A DNA stretch of 64,000 bases from Eutreptiella sp. 'Long Island Sound 2002'. Taxonomy: Eukaryota; Euglenozoa; Euglenophyceae; Eutreptiales; Eutreptiaceae. The position numbers and the translations under genes were made by a program. Position 1 is the first letter of the stretch. Each line of letters opens with the position of its first letter. Shown here piece after piece: positions 1 through 11,403 of the stretch. The notes beneath the pieces were generated by a model that saw only the letters and a program-made list of their open reading frames with translations, had not been told where the DNA came from and ran no database searches. The stretch covers positions 13,307,613-13,371,612 of the forward strand of contig OZ038386.1 in assembly GCA_964036045.1 (NCBI GenBank), read 5' to 3'.

Positions 1-2261
1 ACGAGCCCTCAGGGCTGTTGGCATCAGGGTCATCTGTCTCAGCGAAAGGCGCCTATGGCAATGTCACTGAAGAGCTTTCTGTTCCAGCCATTATTGCTCT
101 GCAGCCTTGTGCCTTTGTGGTAAGGGTCAGCGTTCAACATCTGCATCCCACAGCCGGGGCGTGCCTTGCTGTCCCTGTGTGTCCGGGGAAGGGGGGGGAG
201 GGTTCACCATAAAGCCCCCCCCCCCCCTTTTGCCCATCTGTGGGGGCGCCTCCGGCGCCTTCCCCATTGTGACTTTGTATGGGGTGGCCACGCTGCGATT
301 GCACCTGATGGACTGTGAGGCATGCGGCAGCGATGCCGGGGGGCGACGGCCCTCGTCGATCTATGGCCAAGCAACGCCTGTGTCCGCGCAGTGCCCAGGC
401 ACCACCTGGTGTTGGGTCCGGTCGTGCATTTTTGCACCAGGGATTTGGCGGCGCGTTGTTTAGTTGGTGCAGGTGTGTGTTGTGTGTGCTGTGTGATGCT
501 TAGGGAACTGCTGTGGAGGATGTCCATGGTTTGCGTCAGGGAATTGTATTCCGCCGTGATGGCATGTGTAGCGTGGCCCATTGATTTTCAGAGTACCAGG
601 GGGGGGGGGTTAGAGGGTGGAAAAATTGATGTGGACAAATTTGGAAGCCCTCCCTCTTACCAATTATTTCCTTCAACTTAAAGGCTGCTATGGGCCACCA
701 GGCAACATCAGCCACCCAGAGCCCACTAGGAAACAACAGCAAGGGACCTGATACCAAAATTTTCCTCAATTTCTAAGGAGGAGTACCAAATCCCCCCCTT
801 TTTAATTTGCCCCCCCCCAAAAAAAAACCCTAAAATTGATGCCCCCCACGGTATTGGGCCGTGTCCTGGTGAAGCCATTCACAGTGCGGTGCGTAAGCAG
901 CGCCCTTGTCCAAAAAGTCAGGCGTTGGTTCTGTCAGTTTCTGGCCATTTCTTGTTTCTTGGGCAGGGAGGGTGGGTGTGCATTTGGAGGAAGATGCCCG
1001 ACATGAGGGCGGGGGCGCAGTTGGTTTGCCGGTCGTGCTTTCTGTCTCACGCAGTTGTATGTGTTTGTTTTGCGGAGACGTGCCCCCGGGCTGTGCGTGT
1101 TGGGGGGGGGGGGGGTGCACGCGCGTGCACGCGATATGAACATCTGCACATCGGCACTCGCTTGCACTTCCTCCTACTTCGACAGACCGAAAGACGCCTA
1201 GGGCTGCTTTGCAGCCCCCTGAGGAGTTTGCTCCAACCGCTTTTCTTGTGCTTTTGCTCTTGTTTTTTGCCGTTCCCAACGTGAATGTTTGTGGGAGGAC
1301 GGGGGGCGGGGGCAAGGGCTGAGCTCGAGTATAGACATATCCCGCTCCCGTGGCGCGGTGCTGCACGGTCGGGACGGCGTCGCCTGTGCTTTATGATTGG
1401 GGAGTTGATGGTTCGCGGGGTGGGACAAAGTGTGTCTGCGATTGTTTGCGGAGAGGGGGGTGGGGGCAGCGGGTGGGAGCTGGGTGGGCGTGGGGTGGGC
1501 GCTGCGTGGGTGCGGGGTGGGCACTGGGCACTTGGTGGGTGCTGGGTCACAAGAGAAGGGCGCCAAGGCACTGGAGATTGTTTGCAAGGAGGGTATGTGT
1601 GGGGGGAAAAACTGTTGTGCAAAATGTTTTTGCTGCAAATTAAATATCTCAAACTGATGAGCGCGACGTGTTGAGGGTGTACATGTCGCCCCCCCCCCCC
1701 TCACCCCACCCCCTCCCGACCATGCGGCTGTTGCTCCCTGAATGCCTTGATGTCTTGCACTTGCACTCTTGCTCCCTGCGTGCCCTCGTGCCCCACACTC
1801 GCACTGTACACTATTGCTCCCTGCATGGGTGGGCGCTGGGTGGGCGATGAGTGGGCGCTGAGTGGGCGTGAAGAAGGTACCCCTCAAACCCCGCCCCCTC
1901 AAACGACTGGACACTGGGCAGGCCTGCCCCTGGGCGCGACTGCGGTTTGAGGGGCTGGGCAAAATGTGCGAAGTGGGGGTAGACCGGGAAGGATGTGGAG
2001 ACTCCTCGCCCGTGGCTGGGTGCTGCGAGGGAAAGGGGGGGACGTTGCACACGCGCCTGGAGGTCTCCCGGGCACCCTTGCCTCAACTCATCGGCGTTAA
2101 GTGGGGCAGTGCCTGTGGTCGGGGGCTTGGCTTAGGGGCAGGGTGCTCCCCTTCCGTACGTGTGATGGTTTTGCTGCTCCCGTTGCTGCTGCTTGTGTTC
2201 ATGTTGCTGCTGTTGTTTCTGATGATGCTGCTGCTGATGACGTTGGGACTGTTGTAGTTGT

Positions 2262-2296
<35 letters not shown>

Positions 2297-2527
2297 TTGT
2301 TGTTGTCGTTCGGTTGTTCTTGCAGTCGTCGGTGGCGGCAGCGCCGTTGACTACGGATTGGTGTCAAAATGATGCCAAGGCCTGCAGTTTTGGGTTCGGC
2401 CGATTTGGTCAGTGCAGCTCGGGCTATTTGGTCCGTATGCGGACCGAATAATAGTGCTGTCCCTCGATTGTGGTGCACGGCGTAGGGGCTGTAGGGGACA
2501 TTCGCATGCACCTCCGTTGCGGCGCAG
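1..2527. other. No recognisable gene; low-complexity GC-rich DNA
   Basis: Open frames exist on both strands here, but they are short, overlap each other in several frames and have skewed composition (Pro, Gly, Cys, Trp), as expected for GC-rich non-coding DNA. The stretch contains several poly-G and poly-C runs (near 190-230, 600-610, 1,108-1,120 and 1,690-1,700) and a CTG/TTG microsatellite at its end. It may be intron or intergenic DNA upstream of the exon candidates at 2.5 and 3.5 kb. Confidence 0.5.
2262..2307. repeat. (CTG)n/(TTG)n trinucleotide microsatellite
   Basis: A run of about ten CTG units passes into TTG units. More degenerate CTG/TTG/GATG triplets extend back to about 2,170. 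On the minus strand the same stretch reads as Asn and Ser runs, which I take as a by-product of the repeat and not as a gene. Confidence 0.85.
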
Positions 2528-2658
2528 GAGATGCAGCACATCATTCTTGGGGCCCCCGACGCCGTGCCCTTCCCGTACAAAGTGCAGACGACTGGCGTGG
2601 TGATTCCGCCCCCGTCACCAAACACACTGGCCATCATCAATGCCAAGAAGTCGTCTAG
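2528..2658 (+). CDS. Candidate internal exon A of an unidentified gene
   Basis: This is an open stretch between a plausible acceptor (GCGGCGCAG before 2,528) and a donor (TCTAG followed by GTCCCC at 2,659). It encodes a protein-like peptide that includes GAPDAVPFPYKVQTTGVV and ends NTLAIINAKKSS. It leaves a two-base overhang (AG) that pairs with the first base of the candidate exon at 3,504 to make an Arg codon, so the two join in phase. An alternative donor lies at 2,766 after a run of ATGGCGCCC repeats. I do not recognise the protein family. It could belong to the WD40 gene downstream, but the phase at 3,553 does not fit the exon at 20,130 directly, so another exon would be needed. Confidence 0.4.
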
Positions 2659-3169
2659 GTCCCCGATCCCGCCGGGGGCCAGTCCCGGCCCCGGGCTTTC
2701 CGGCCATGGCGCCCATGGCACCCATGGCGCCCATGGCGCCCATGGCGCCCGGTGGAAGCCACCAGGTGTGTCACTGCCGCAGATATGTGCGTATGCGCGT
2801 ATACGTATAGTCTGTGGACACTGTGACCGGCCATATGAAGCCCATGTGTCCATATGCAGGAGGGATGGAGTATTGTTCCTACGGTTAGGAAGCTGTGAAT
2901 CAGTGTGCTAGGGGCTCCTGCAAGGCCCACACATGAACTACGAACTCATGGTTATTGCAGCGATGTAGGAGTGTAGGAATGTTGAACCTCACAGTTTGAG
3001 CATGATTCGAATGGAAGCCTTGGTATAGTCTGTGGACACTGTGTATAGTCTGTAGACGCGGCCTGCTAATTGTAGACACTGTCGGCATGTTGTAGACGCA
3101 AAGAGACAATATTTCGGAAGGCGGACGAAGGCCCCCTTCCCTAAAAAACAGTCCGCGAACGGCGTTTGC

Positions 3170-3292
3170 CCGTGCACAAGGGTATGTATACGCGTGCACG
3201 TATACACAACGTGTACGCGACGTTTACGCATAGACGTATCTGCGTATACGGGTATACATATACGCGTATACGCGCATATACTTACAGCCCTC
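3170..3292. repeat. Cluster of alternating purine-pyrimidine palindromes (GTATACGC type)
   Basis: About 120 bases are built from variants of GTATAC, GCGTATAC and GTATACGC, many of them self-complementary and nearly all alternating purine and pyrimidine. A smaller patch of the same character lies at 2,785-2,812. Such sequence is known to favour Z-DNA or cruciforms. It lies in the intron-like gap between the two exon candidates. Confidence 0.7.
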
Positions 3293-3503
3293 CTCTGCCG
3301 GGGCGGTGCAGTCGGGCACAGCCCCGTCGGCGTGTTGAGTGTGAATGGGCATGACGTGTGCTCGGGGAGGGCTCGGGGTGATTGGGTGTGATCACGTGTG
3401 ATCTGCTCCGCCGTGACCTCTTTGGTGACTGCCGCTCTCCGCGATTACCTCTGCCTCGGCATTTACTCCGCCCCCCCCACCCTCCCGCTCCCCGAATCCG
3501 CAG

Positions 3504-3553
3504 GATCACATCCGTCCTCTTCAATGAGCTCTCGGCCCCGCAGCAAAGAACAC
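3504..3553 (+). CDS. Candidate internal exon B of an unidentified gene
   Basis: A 50-base exon candidate lies between the acceptor CCGCAG (ending 3,503) and a consensus-like donor GTGAGT at 3,554. Joined to candidate exon A it reads ...SSRITSVLFNELSAPQQRT, a natural-looking peptide in the only frame compatible with both splice phases. It leaves one base (C) for the next exon, which I could not find. The frame starting at the ATG at 3,524 (MSSRPRSKEH) is an alternative reading as a first exon, with the same donor. Confidence 0.4.
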
Positions 3554-3947
3554 GTGAGTTCTTCGGCAAAGCCTGTCCTGTACCCACAGCCTCCGACCAA
3601 AGACACCGAGGCCAAGCTGTTGGCCCCCGCCAGCCTCAACGCCGCGCGGCGGCACGTCGCTGGGCGTCGGCCCGTGGCCAGCAGCGATTGACTCTGAGCA
3701 GACCCGCCTCCGGCGTCTGCCCGGTGGCGCGTGATCAGCAGGGGCCGGATTCTACCGAGTCGGACGCGGGCCCCATCACAGCGGCGTCCACGGCGCCGCA
3801 CCGCACCGAACTGACCTCCAGGGCTCCTTTTACCAACTCGGCACCGGGGGGAGGGGAAGGGGGGCAGGGCTTCTTTAGAATAATTAAAAACCAAGGGGGG
3901 GGGGACCCCTCCCCCAAAACCCCCTCCCCCCCTCCCCAGACCAAAGT
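3554..3947. other. No gene recognised
   Basis: GC-rich sequence between candidate exon B and the hAT element. Several frames stay open, but none shows recognisable protein features. It ends in purine- and pyrimidine-rich runs (3,845-3,945). Confidence 0.5.
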
Positions 3948-3955
3948 GACCATAG
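3948..3955. repeat. Left target-site duplication of the hAT element
   Basis: GACCATAG, identical to 4,713-4,720 immediately outside the other inverted repeat. Confidence 0.9.
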
Positions 3956-4712
3956 CAGACATGTGGTTACAGCCGTGCACAAGTGTGGGGCTTTGCCGTG
4001 CGCAACCGTACATCCTCTTCAAATGTACCCGTGCGCAACCGTGCGCTGTCTTGTACTCCAGCCGTGCGCAACTGTGCGACCAATTTTTGACCGCAAATTT
4101 TGACTGGAAAGCACGGCAGGGGGGGGGGGGGGGGGCGCCGGCACCGGACCCTTTACGCCGACCCTCCCCCCCCCTCTCCCTGCTGGTTTTTGGCTGGGAA
4201 GTGCCAGACCATGGGCGCCAAAGGCGCCTGAACGAAATTTTGCTTGAACTAGTAGAGCATGAAAAAATGGGTTTTCAGCCCATATGTCTATACTCAAAAT
4301 ACTCAGTTTTTTCAGGAGACCCCAATAATGGATGAAGACCAATATCGACCAAATATCAATACCACCCCTGTACAGAGGACCATCAGAGATGGCCCATACC
4401 CTGGTGGGTAAAGCACTGCCTCTGCAACAGTGCAGGCAATTTGCAGAAATCTGGCTGGATCGGTAAGGCCATGGAACAATTTTTCTCTTGTTTATTTTTG
4501 TTTTCTTTGTGCTTTGATTGTGTCCCCTCTGTTGAGGATCCCCGAGAATGCAGCGGTGACGTAGCATTTCCGCCCACTTGTGGGCCCGGTTGAAGTGCTG
4601 CTCAACCGTGCGCAAGCGTGCGCCACCTTCCGATCTCGCCGTGCGCAACTGTGCATATCCGGAGAAATTAGCCGTGCGCAACCGTACACGCACGGCTGTA
4701 ACCACATGTCTG
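3956..4712. mobile_element. Non-autonomous hAT-type DNA transposon (MITE-like, 757 bp)
   Basis: The element has perfect 23-bp terminal inverted repeats at 3,956-3,978 and 4,690-4,712, beginning CAGACATGTGGTTACAGCCG. It is flanked by a perfect 8-bp target-site duplication, GACCATAG (3,948-3,955 and 4,713-4,720). Eight-base duplications with ends starting CAG are characteristic of the hAT superfamily. Copies of the subterminal motif GCCGTGCGCAAC cluster near both ends (3,995-4,075 and 4,604-4,685) in matching inverted arrangement, which is typical of transposase-binding repeats. No transposase frame is present inside, so the copy would need a transposase supplied elsewhere. The interior also contains GGCGCCAAAGGCGCC and a block shared with 18.1 kb. 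Confidence 0.93.
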
Positions 4713-4720
4713 GACCATAG
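4713..4720. repeat. Right target-site duplication of the hAT element
   Basis: GACCATAG, identical to 3,948-3,955. Exact identity of both duplications and terminal repeats suggests a fairly recent insertion. Confidence 0.9.
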
Positions 4721-7700
4721 TGGGGAAAAACAAAACTTACAATAGGGAAAATCTGGTCAGGCCATTTTTGGTACACCAAGTTTTGGGTCCAAAACCCCCT
4801 CCCCCCCCCCCTGCTCAAAAGAAGCCCTGGGGGGGGTCGCCCCCCCCCAAAAAAAAGATTGGGCCAAAATTTCTTCCGGGCCTTCAGCCAGCCTTTCCTC
4901 TAAACACTCAGCACTACTTTGGGGGGGGGGGGGTGGACCCACCTACCCACCCCCCTCTAGACCCCCCCCCCCCTCTTCAAAAGGAGCCCTGCTGACCTCA
5001 GCCTCCCTCCCTCGCATCCCCGACACCGGGACGGGGGTGTGGGACTTGCACTGCAACGCGGTGCCACCCACGCGGTACCCCAGCACATCCCCATCACATC
5101 GCATCGCCACACACACATCACCCCCCCCCCCCCTCCCGTTGTGCGGGGGCCCGGCGAAGGGGAAGGCGGCGGCGGCGCCTGGACCTCCGCGCCGGCCTGC
5201 CCCTGGGCGGCCGTCTTCCCTGCGCCTTGTGCTGCGCGTGTGGCGGGGGGCATCCCACGGGCGCGGGGGCCCGCAGCTCCTGCGCACCCCGGCACCCGCT
5301 GCCGTACCGAGGGGTGCCAGGCAGACGTGCCACTAGCGTCTGCCAGCCCAGACATGATCGGATGGAGCAGGGTCCTACTGAGCCACGCGCTGGACGCAGC
5401 ACGTTCCTACTGAGTTCTGGTGGTGCAGGGGGCGGGTATTACTGAGTGGCCTTTGGTACGGGGCCAGTTCCTACTGAGAACCAGTTGCCCTGCCAGACGC
5501 TAGTGGCATGTCTGGTGCCAGGGCTGCGGTCCCCGGCGGCCTCTTCCGCGAGGGAACTGCAAGGGGCCCCCCTCACATGAGGCGGAGCGTCGGCATGACG
5601 GTAGCAGGACTGCGTAGCATTGCCGAACTCTGAGGGAAAGTGCGCGCGGGGCATCGCAGATGGAAAAGGTGGCGTGGCGCGGGCGGTCTCCAGAACTGCA
5701 CCGCACCACATCGTTTGCGCGCTCCCCTTTTCTGTGGCGCTGTCCCGTCCGGCCGCCCCAGTTCCCCTTCCCTCAACGAACCCCCTCTGTCCCGCATCAA
5801 GCGGCCCCCTCCCTCACGGCCCTCCTCAGCCACCCCGTAAAGCGTCCTGCCCCACACCATGACAAGCGACCCTCCTCCCTCCCCACCCCCTTGCAACCCC
5901 CCCCCCCTCCAAAGCGCCAGCCTGTTTGACCGTCACAGGGCTTCCCTCCGTCATATGCAGACATGCCCCCCACTCACTCACACACACACACACACACTCA
6001 CTCCACCTTGTCAACCTCCCAGACATACCTGCACTCCAACCCAAACGACCTCGACCGATAGGCAGCTTACGCAAACGACATGGCACTGCATGGTAACCTG
6101 CCAGCCGTATGGAACGCCCCCCCCCCCTCCTCCACCCCATTCCTCGCCCCAGTCCCTGTCGCATGCTTATCTCCAGGTCCAACACCGTGGACTCTGTCAT
6201 GACCACCCGACTCATTAAGACATATTTTGTGGCCCCTCTTCAAATGGGTGCACACCTTCATACATGTTTGCCTCTCCATGTTCAGTGTCACTGCCATGCC
6301 CTCCATTCGATGTTTATGAGCGTAGCGAATAATGTTTGTTTGAGACATCTTGCTTGCCTCGTTCGGTGTGTTGTTGAGTCTGCCTGCGGTTGCCCCAGCC
6401 TGGGCAAAGCTGAGACCATTCACGAGTCTTTGAAACTTGAGCTTGGTGCTCGTGCGCCTGCGTCAACCCAAAACACGTTAACCCAAACGGTACGCCCCCG
6501 ATACGCGCCCGGATTGCCGCAGTCAACGCACAGTGCGGCCGCGTCATGTATTGTGTCCGGTGCCACTGACGATTCGTTGTCGAATCCGATGCCAAGCCCC
6601 GCCTGCAACGCCTGGCGGACTGTATTGGGCCTCGTAGCCATCGACAGTCGTTTGGAAAGCTCAGGATCCTCCGGACAAGTCCTGACGTCCGGCTTGTGCC
6701 CCCCAAAGAGACGGTGACCCTCAAACGGAGGCTGCAACGAAGGCGGCCGCTATTGTGCCTGGAAGCCGCTCCCTTCACCGCTGGTGACCGGGGGCGAGCG
6801 TCTGCATTGCACGCATGCGCCGTGGCAGTAGGAACAGCCGTCGCAGGAGGTGGGCTTTGTGCCTGAAGTTGCGATTTTCTCGCCCAGAACACGCGGGTCT
6901 CGGTGGAAAAAGTCGCGATCCCCGACGCAAGATGCAGACGAACCTCGTCACTACTGCAGCACCCGCACGCGGTGCATGCTCTCCCACTGTGGCAGCAATT
7001 TTCGGTTGCCCTGGCGTATAATATAGTCCGGACTCCCTAACCCCGTTTGGTACCTTTCAAAAGGGGGGAAGCTACCACAGCCGCCTCACCACAGCTTCCT
7101 ACTTTCTGCAGCCGCCTACCCACCGCCGCTGCCTGCCCACCAGAGCTGCACCCGCGCATCACTTACCCACTACACGGCCCAGACGGGGGGGGGCAATGAG
7201 ACTGCCAGTCCTGGTCATCATCCCAGTCCGTGAGCATGCGGGCATGTTTGCGTCAGTGATCATGCGCACCCTCCCCCCTTCGTCAATTGATGACCAGATG
7301 TAGCACGGCAAGCGTGGGTGCAATCACCGTGGCCCACACGGGGGCTGCCATTTGGCCCCATGCAACATCGCATGGCGCAATGAGTAGCCCTGTGTTCTCT
7401 TCCTCTTGTGGTGCCGCTCCGTCTTCTTCACCCACCCCATGTCGTTCCCCTGGAGGGGGGCACCTTGGTGACCACGAAGAATCAGTACGGGTAGGTCCTG
7501 TACAGTTGTTGCTGACCTGCTACATGGACCTGGCAACCATCCCTTGGGGAGGGGGCGTCTCGTGGCAATCCCCCGCCGGGGGGGGGGGGGGGGGGCGAAT
7601 TGCCAACTGGACTCCGACAGCGGGTGCGGGTGTCAGCGATTGCCCATCGCTTGGCTGCAATGCCAAGTGGTCATGGCGTCGCGGGGGTGGTGCAGCCTCC

Positions 7701-10700
7701 CAGAGCCGCAGACCGGAAGGGGGACACCTTTGGCGGGGCTCCGTTTTGAGGGATTTCCGGTTTTCCATTGGTGCCGAGACATCTTCCCGCCGGAATTTCC
7801 TGCGCCATTTGGGGGCATGTCCTGCCCCCGGGCCGGCGGCAGTCGGCCGTACCGTACCCCAGATGCCAGATGCCCGTGCGGTGTGGGAGGAGCGGCGCTG
7901 AAGAGACAGCCGCCAGCCCAGTCCTGTGCGCCGCCGCCGTTGCCCTGGCCCTTCGGGCCCCTCCTGCCGCACATGAGAGCGTGCCAAATTTTCCCTCCGC
8001 AAACGACCCCACACAACCTCCTCTACTACTCTCCTCTACCCCCCCCCCTCCGCTGTCTGTTCATCCAACGCTGACCCATTCACCCCCACATTTCTGACGG
8101 CTTTGGGCCCCCCGCACCCCCTTGAACACCGTCAACGGATGCCGGGGAGCATTTACCTCTGCAGCCCCTTTGCCCCCACGCCCTTATTGAATGGCCCATT
8201 GCGCTTTGGAGCCTCCCCCGGGGCTTCTGGGGGACGGAACGGGCAGCACTTGACCCATCCCCGATCCAACGCAACTGCAAAGTAAAGTGACCTGAGTTCC
8301 CGTACACACTCACACACGCCCTCCCTTCCTTTTTCTCCGTCCATCCGTCCGTCCCTCGCCACAACTCCCCCCCTTCCCGCCACTCACTCCCTCACTCACC
8401 CACCCACTCACCCACTCACCCACCCACTCGCTGGTGCTTGATTGCCAACGGAAACAAACATCATATGCCTTGGGAAAGATGCGGGGCAGACTGACCTCGT
8501 CACCGTGTATATACCACGGTCTCCACCAGATCCGCTGCTCAGTCCCTGACAGCTCTCCGTCGTTCTCTGCCCAACAGCCCTGCGTCCCCAAATCCGCTCG
8601 ACCCCCCAGACACTCCCCCTTCTTTGACCCCACGCTCCATCCAGGGGCAGAATGCCTCGTACTCACATGCCGTGCCCCACCAATGGCGGACACTGGGGGG
8701 TCCAGCACCACTTGGCCCTATGCTTGACGAGCCACACAAGCGGTAGAGGGCACTCTCTGGTGGGGCGTGCCTGCCTCGCACGGAGACTGCACGCAGTAGT
8801 AATCCTCCGCGTTCGAGTTGGCGGATTGTACTGGCTCCTGAGGCTCTTGGTGCACTGCTTTGTTGAGCAAGGCCAGTATTCCGCAGGTTCCGTCCAAACC
8901 ATCTGTCTGCTGGCCGGACGGGTTCCACCTGCTTTGAAAGTGTGCCTGTAGTTGTACGGGGTGTATCTCACAGCCCATGGATGCAATCCGGTTGTGTGAC
9001 CTCCTGGAACAAGCAATGCACACACGAATGGCAGCCCCCCCAGCCCCACCCGCTCTTTTGGATTACCTTGTGGATGACCCCCCAGTCTCTTGCACCCAAT
9101 CTCTTCCCCCTGTCTTCTGTGACATATTTTCATGTCTTCGTGTTTTGACCTCTTGCCTCTACGGCCCACCCTTCGGATGCCTAGTCCCAGTTAAGACTCA
9201 GTTGTATCGCTAGAATGTGCTCCACGTCAGCATTCCACCGCAGCCACCCACCCTCCCTTTGGGACACACAACACCTTCCAGCCACTGTAACCCCTATCCC
9301 CCTCTGTGCAAAAAAGTGCTTGTCCAAACAAAGTGGGTGCAGCTTCCGAAAGTTTTGGAGCCATGGAAATGACAGGTCCACGTCTTTTTGCTGAAGTGCT
9401 GTTGCACGTACCCATGGCTGTGGCGTGGTGGATGGATGCTGCAGACAGGAGCTCGCCTCATGCTGAAGAGGGGAGCTCGCCTCCATGTCCGAAACTCGCC
9501 AGTGCGGCACCCTTGGCACAGGTGCCAGCATGATTTATGACTTCTGGTTTAACGTATGGTTTAGTGACTATGTCTTTCGCCTCACATGCGAATGGTTGCT
9601 GGGTACTGCTGCAGCGCAGCGCAGATCACGCAAACGTCACACCTGCTGCTGATTCTAATTTTCATGCCGCTGCAACTGGGAAAGGTGTGGAGTCAGAATC
9701 GCCATCCCCCTCCTCAAGGGGGAATGGAGGAGCTGACAGAGAAGGTGCACGTCACCTCCCTAACCCTAAACAGGGTTGGGACAAACAAGCCTGAGCTGAC
9801 CACTGACAAGGGAATTCAATAGCGGGGGAACCATCACTTGGCAACAATCTTGGGGGGGGGGGGGGGGGGGTCGTCATTCGTGAGGGGAGGGCGGAGGGTA
9901 GCATTTTTTAGCAGCTGTGTGATGCCTCTGTGTGAGACGGCGAAAGGGACTATTCTGGTGGAATTGTTGTTTGCGAGTCAAAGAGCAGTTTCGAGCAAAT
10001 GGCGGTTTTGTGCAGCTTTGTGCCGTGTCAGTGTGTGCATTGCATTTCAGTGTATTATTTTCTTGACGCTCTTGTCCCCTGACTAGCTCTGACAGATGGA
10101 TGTGAAGAGTGATTTGTGCGTTTTCTCCTTCTTGCAAGCCGAACTAGGAGTTTCAATGAATTGATCACGGTCCTGCAGCGCCCCTTTAAACTACTAAGGC
10201 TAGCTGCCCCACCTTAGGACTCAGGCTCTTGGAACATGCTGTCTCAACGGCAGAAGCCGTGGTGACAGAGGCAGCCCGTGCACACGCACATATGCCACAA
10301 TAATACAACACAGGTGGTAAGCTCAATTTGCTGATGGAGCACAATGGATGGAACGCACATAGCCTCGCAGCAATGTGACCTGGTGCCGCCAAATGTCATT
10401 AATAGTTGCCGACATTGGGGCAGCCGAATATGCCACGAACCCCTCAGTTACTTTACAATCACTTAGACGAACCAAGTGTCCACCCAAAATGGGCCCCTGT
10501 CACCGGAAAGTGGACCAAAAAAGGGACGTGTCACACGGTGCGAAAAACACGGTTAAAGAACATGAAGCCAATCCCGGGAAAGAAGAAATGTCCTAAAAAG
10601 ACAGTGGTTGTGCAAGTACATGAGCAGTTGTGTACCACCGTGTTACCACGCGCATGCATATATGCACTTCAGTGTGTTTCATTTGAATTGCTGCATGTTG

Positions 10701-10762
10701 TTTGTTGTTCGAATTGCAAAGAGACGCAGGGAAGTTCACAATGTAGGCAGGAAGTCTCATGT
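4721..10762. other. Six kilobases without a gene I can defend
   Basis: Many overlapping open frames occur here because the DNA is GC-rich, but none has a recognised domain or coherent splice signals. Notable contents are: a diverged direct repeat (a C-run, then CTCAAAAGAAGCCCTG near 4,809 and CTTCAAAAGGAGCCCTG near 4,973); a CA run at 5,977-5,998; CTCACCCA repeats at 8,380-8,430; and poly-G/C runs near 4,920, 5,120, 6,118, 7,576-7,597 and 9,852-9,871. A minus-strand frame at 6,420-6,737 gives a reasonably balanced peptide and may be a decayed coding fragment. Base composition becomes AT-richer from about 9,800. Confidence 0.45.
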
Positions 10763-10857
10763 ATCGAAACTTCGGTTGCACGATTATCTACATCAAAGTG
10801 TTTGTCCACCCGAATCCTGATAGTCTGTGTATGTGAAAATTAGAATGAAAAAGCAAT

Positions 10858-10877
10858 GATGCTATCGAAATTTCGAT
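10858..10877. repeat. Left terminal inverted repeat of the island
   Basis: GATGCTATCGAAATTTCGAT matches the reverse complement of 17,125-17,144 exactly. Fourteen bases are the self-complementary palindrome; the further six (GATGCT) are the informative part. Confidence 0.5.
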
Positions 10878-11316
10878 TGTCGAAGCTACGTGACAATTTG
10901 CCTTGCATGGATCAATCGAAATTTCGATTGGAAGTCTTTAACGACATTCAGAGAGCAAAACATGAAAATCCTTCACGAAGGTTTACCGGAACATGGTTGT
11001 ACTACAGTAGTATATGAATTTTAAATTACAACGTTGTAGAAAAATAAAGGTAAAAGAAATAAGAGGTAAAATAAATCAAACACATATGAATGTTTTATCC
11101 GATGGAGATGTCTACACAATCGATTTATTTCTAAAACCAATCGAAATTTCGATAGGAGCATCTCGAATCAAAATTTTGATAGGAGCATTCGACAGAAAAG
11201 GAATTCAATTCCTATCGAAATTTCGATAGGAACGTCCAATCGAAATTTAGATAGCCGCTAAAGGAATAACTACCCTGTAAAGCATAGGCTGTTTAAACTG
11301 CAATCGAATTTTCGAT
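10864..11316. repeat. Palindrome cluster upstream of the 697-residue gene (7 copies)
   Basis: Exact copies of ATCGAAATTTCGAT start at 10,864, 10,915, 11,140 and 11,215. Near copies start at 11,167 (ATCAAAATTTTGAT), 11,240 (ATCGAAATTTAGAT) and 11,303 (ATCGAATTTTCGAT). Two of the three variants stay perfectly self-complementary, so symmetry is preserved even where the sequence changed. The cluster fills the 540 bases before the start codon and may be its promoter or operator region. Confidence 0.9.
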
Positions 11317-11403
11317 AGTGACAGTCTGACAGAGTCCAAAGATTTTAAATGCTAGACTATTTGTTGTCTTCTATTTCATGTACGAGTTCCATGTACGCCA
11401 AAG

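Noticed and set aside
2083-2853. 256-codon minus-strand frame with Asn/Ser runs and PWAPW repeats
   Set aside because: The runs come from the CTG/TTG microsatellite and the ATGGCGCCC repeat; the + strand exon candidate explains the region better.
3382-4335. 317-codon + strand frame
   Set aside because: It runs from GC-rich sequence straight into the hAT element and across poly-C/G tracts, with no domain. Only the 50-base segment with splice signals was kept as an exon candidate.
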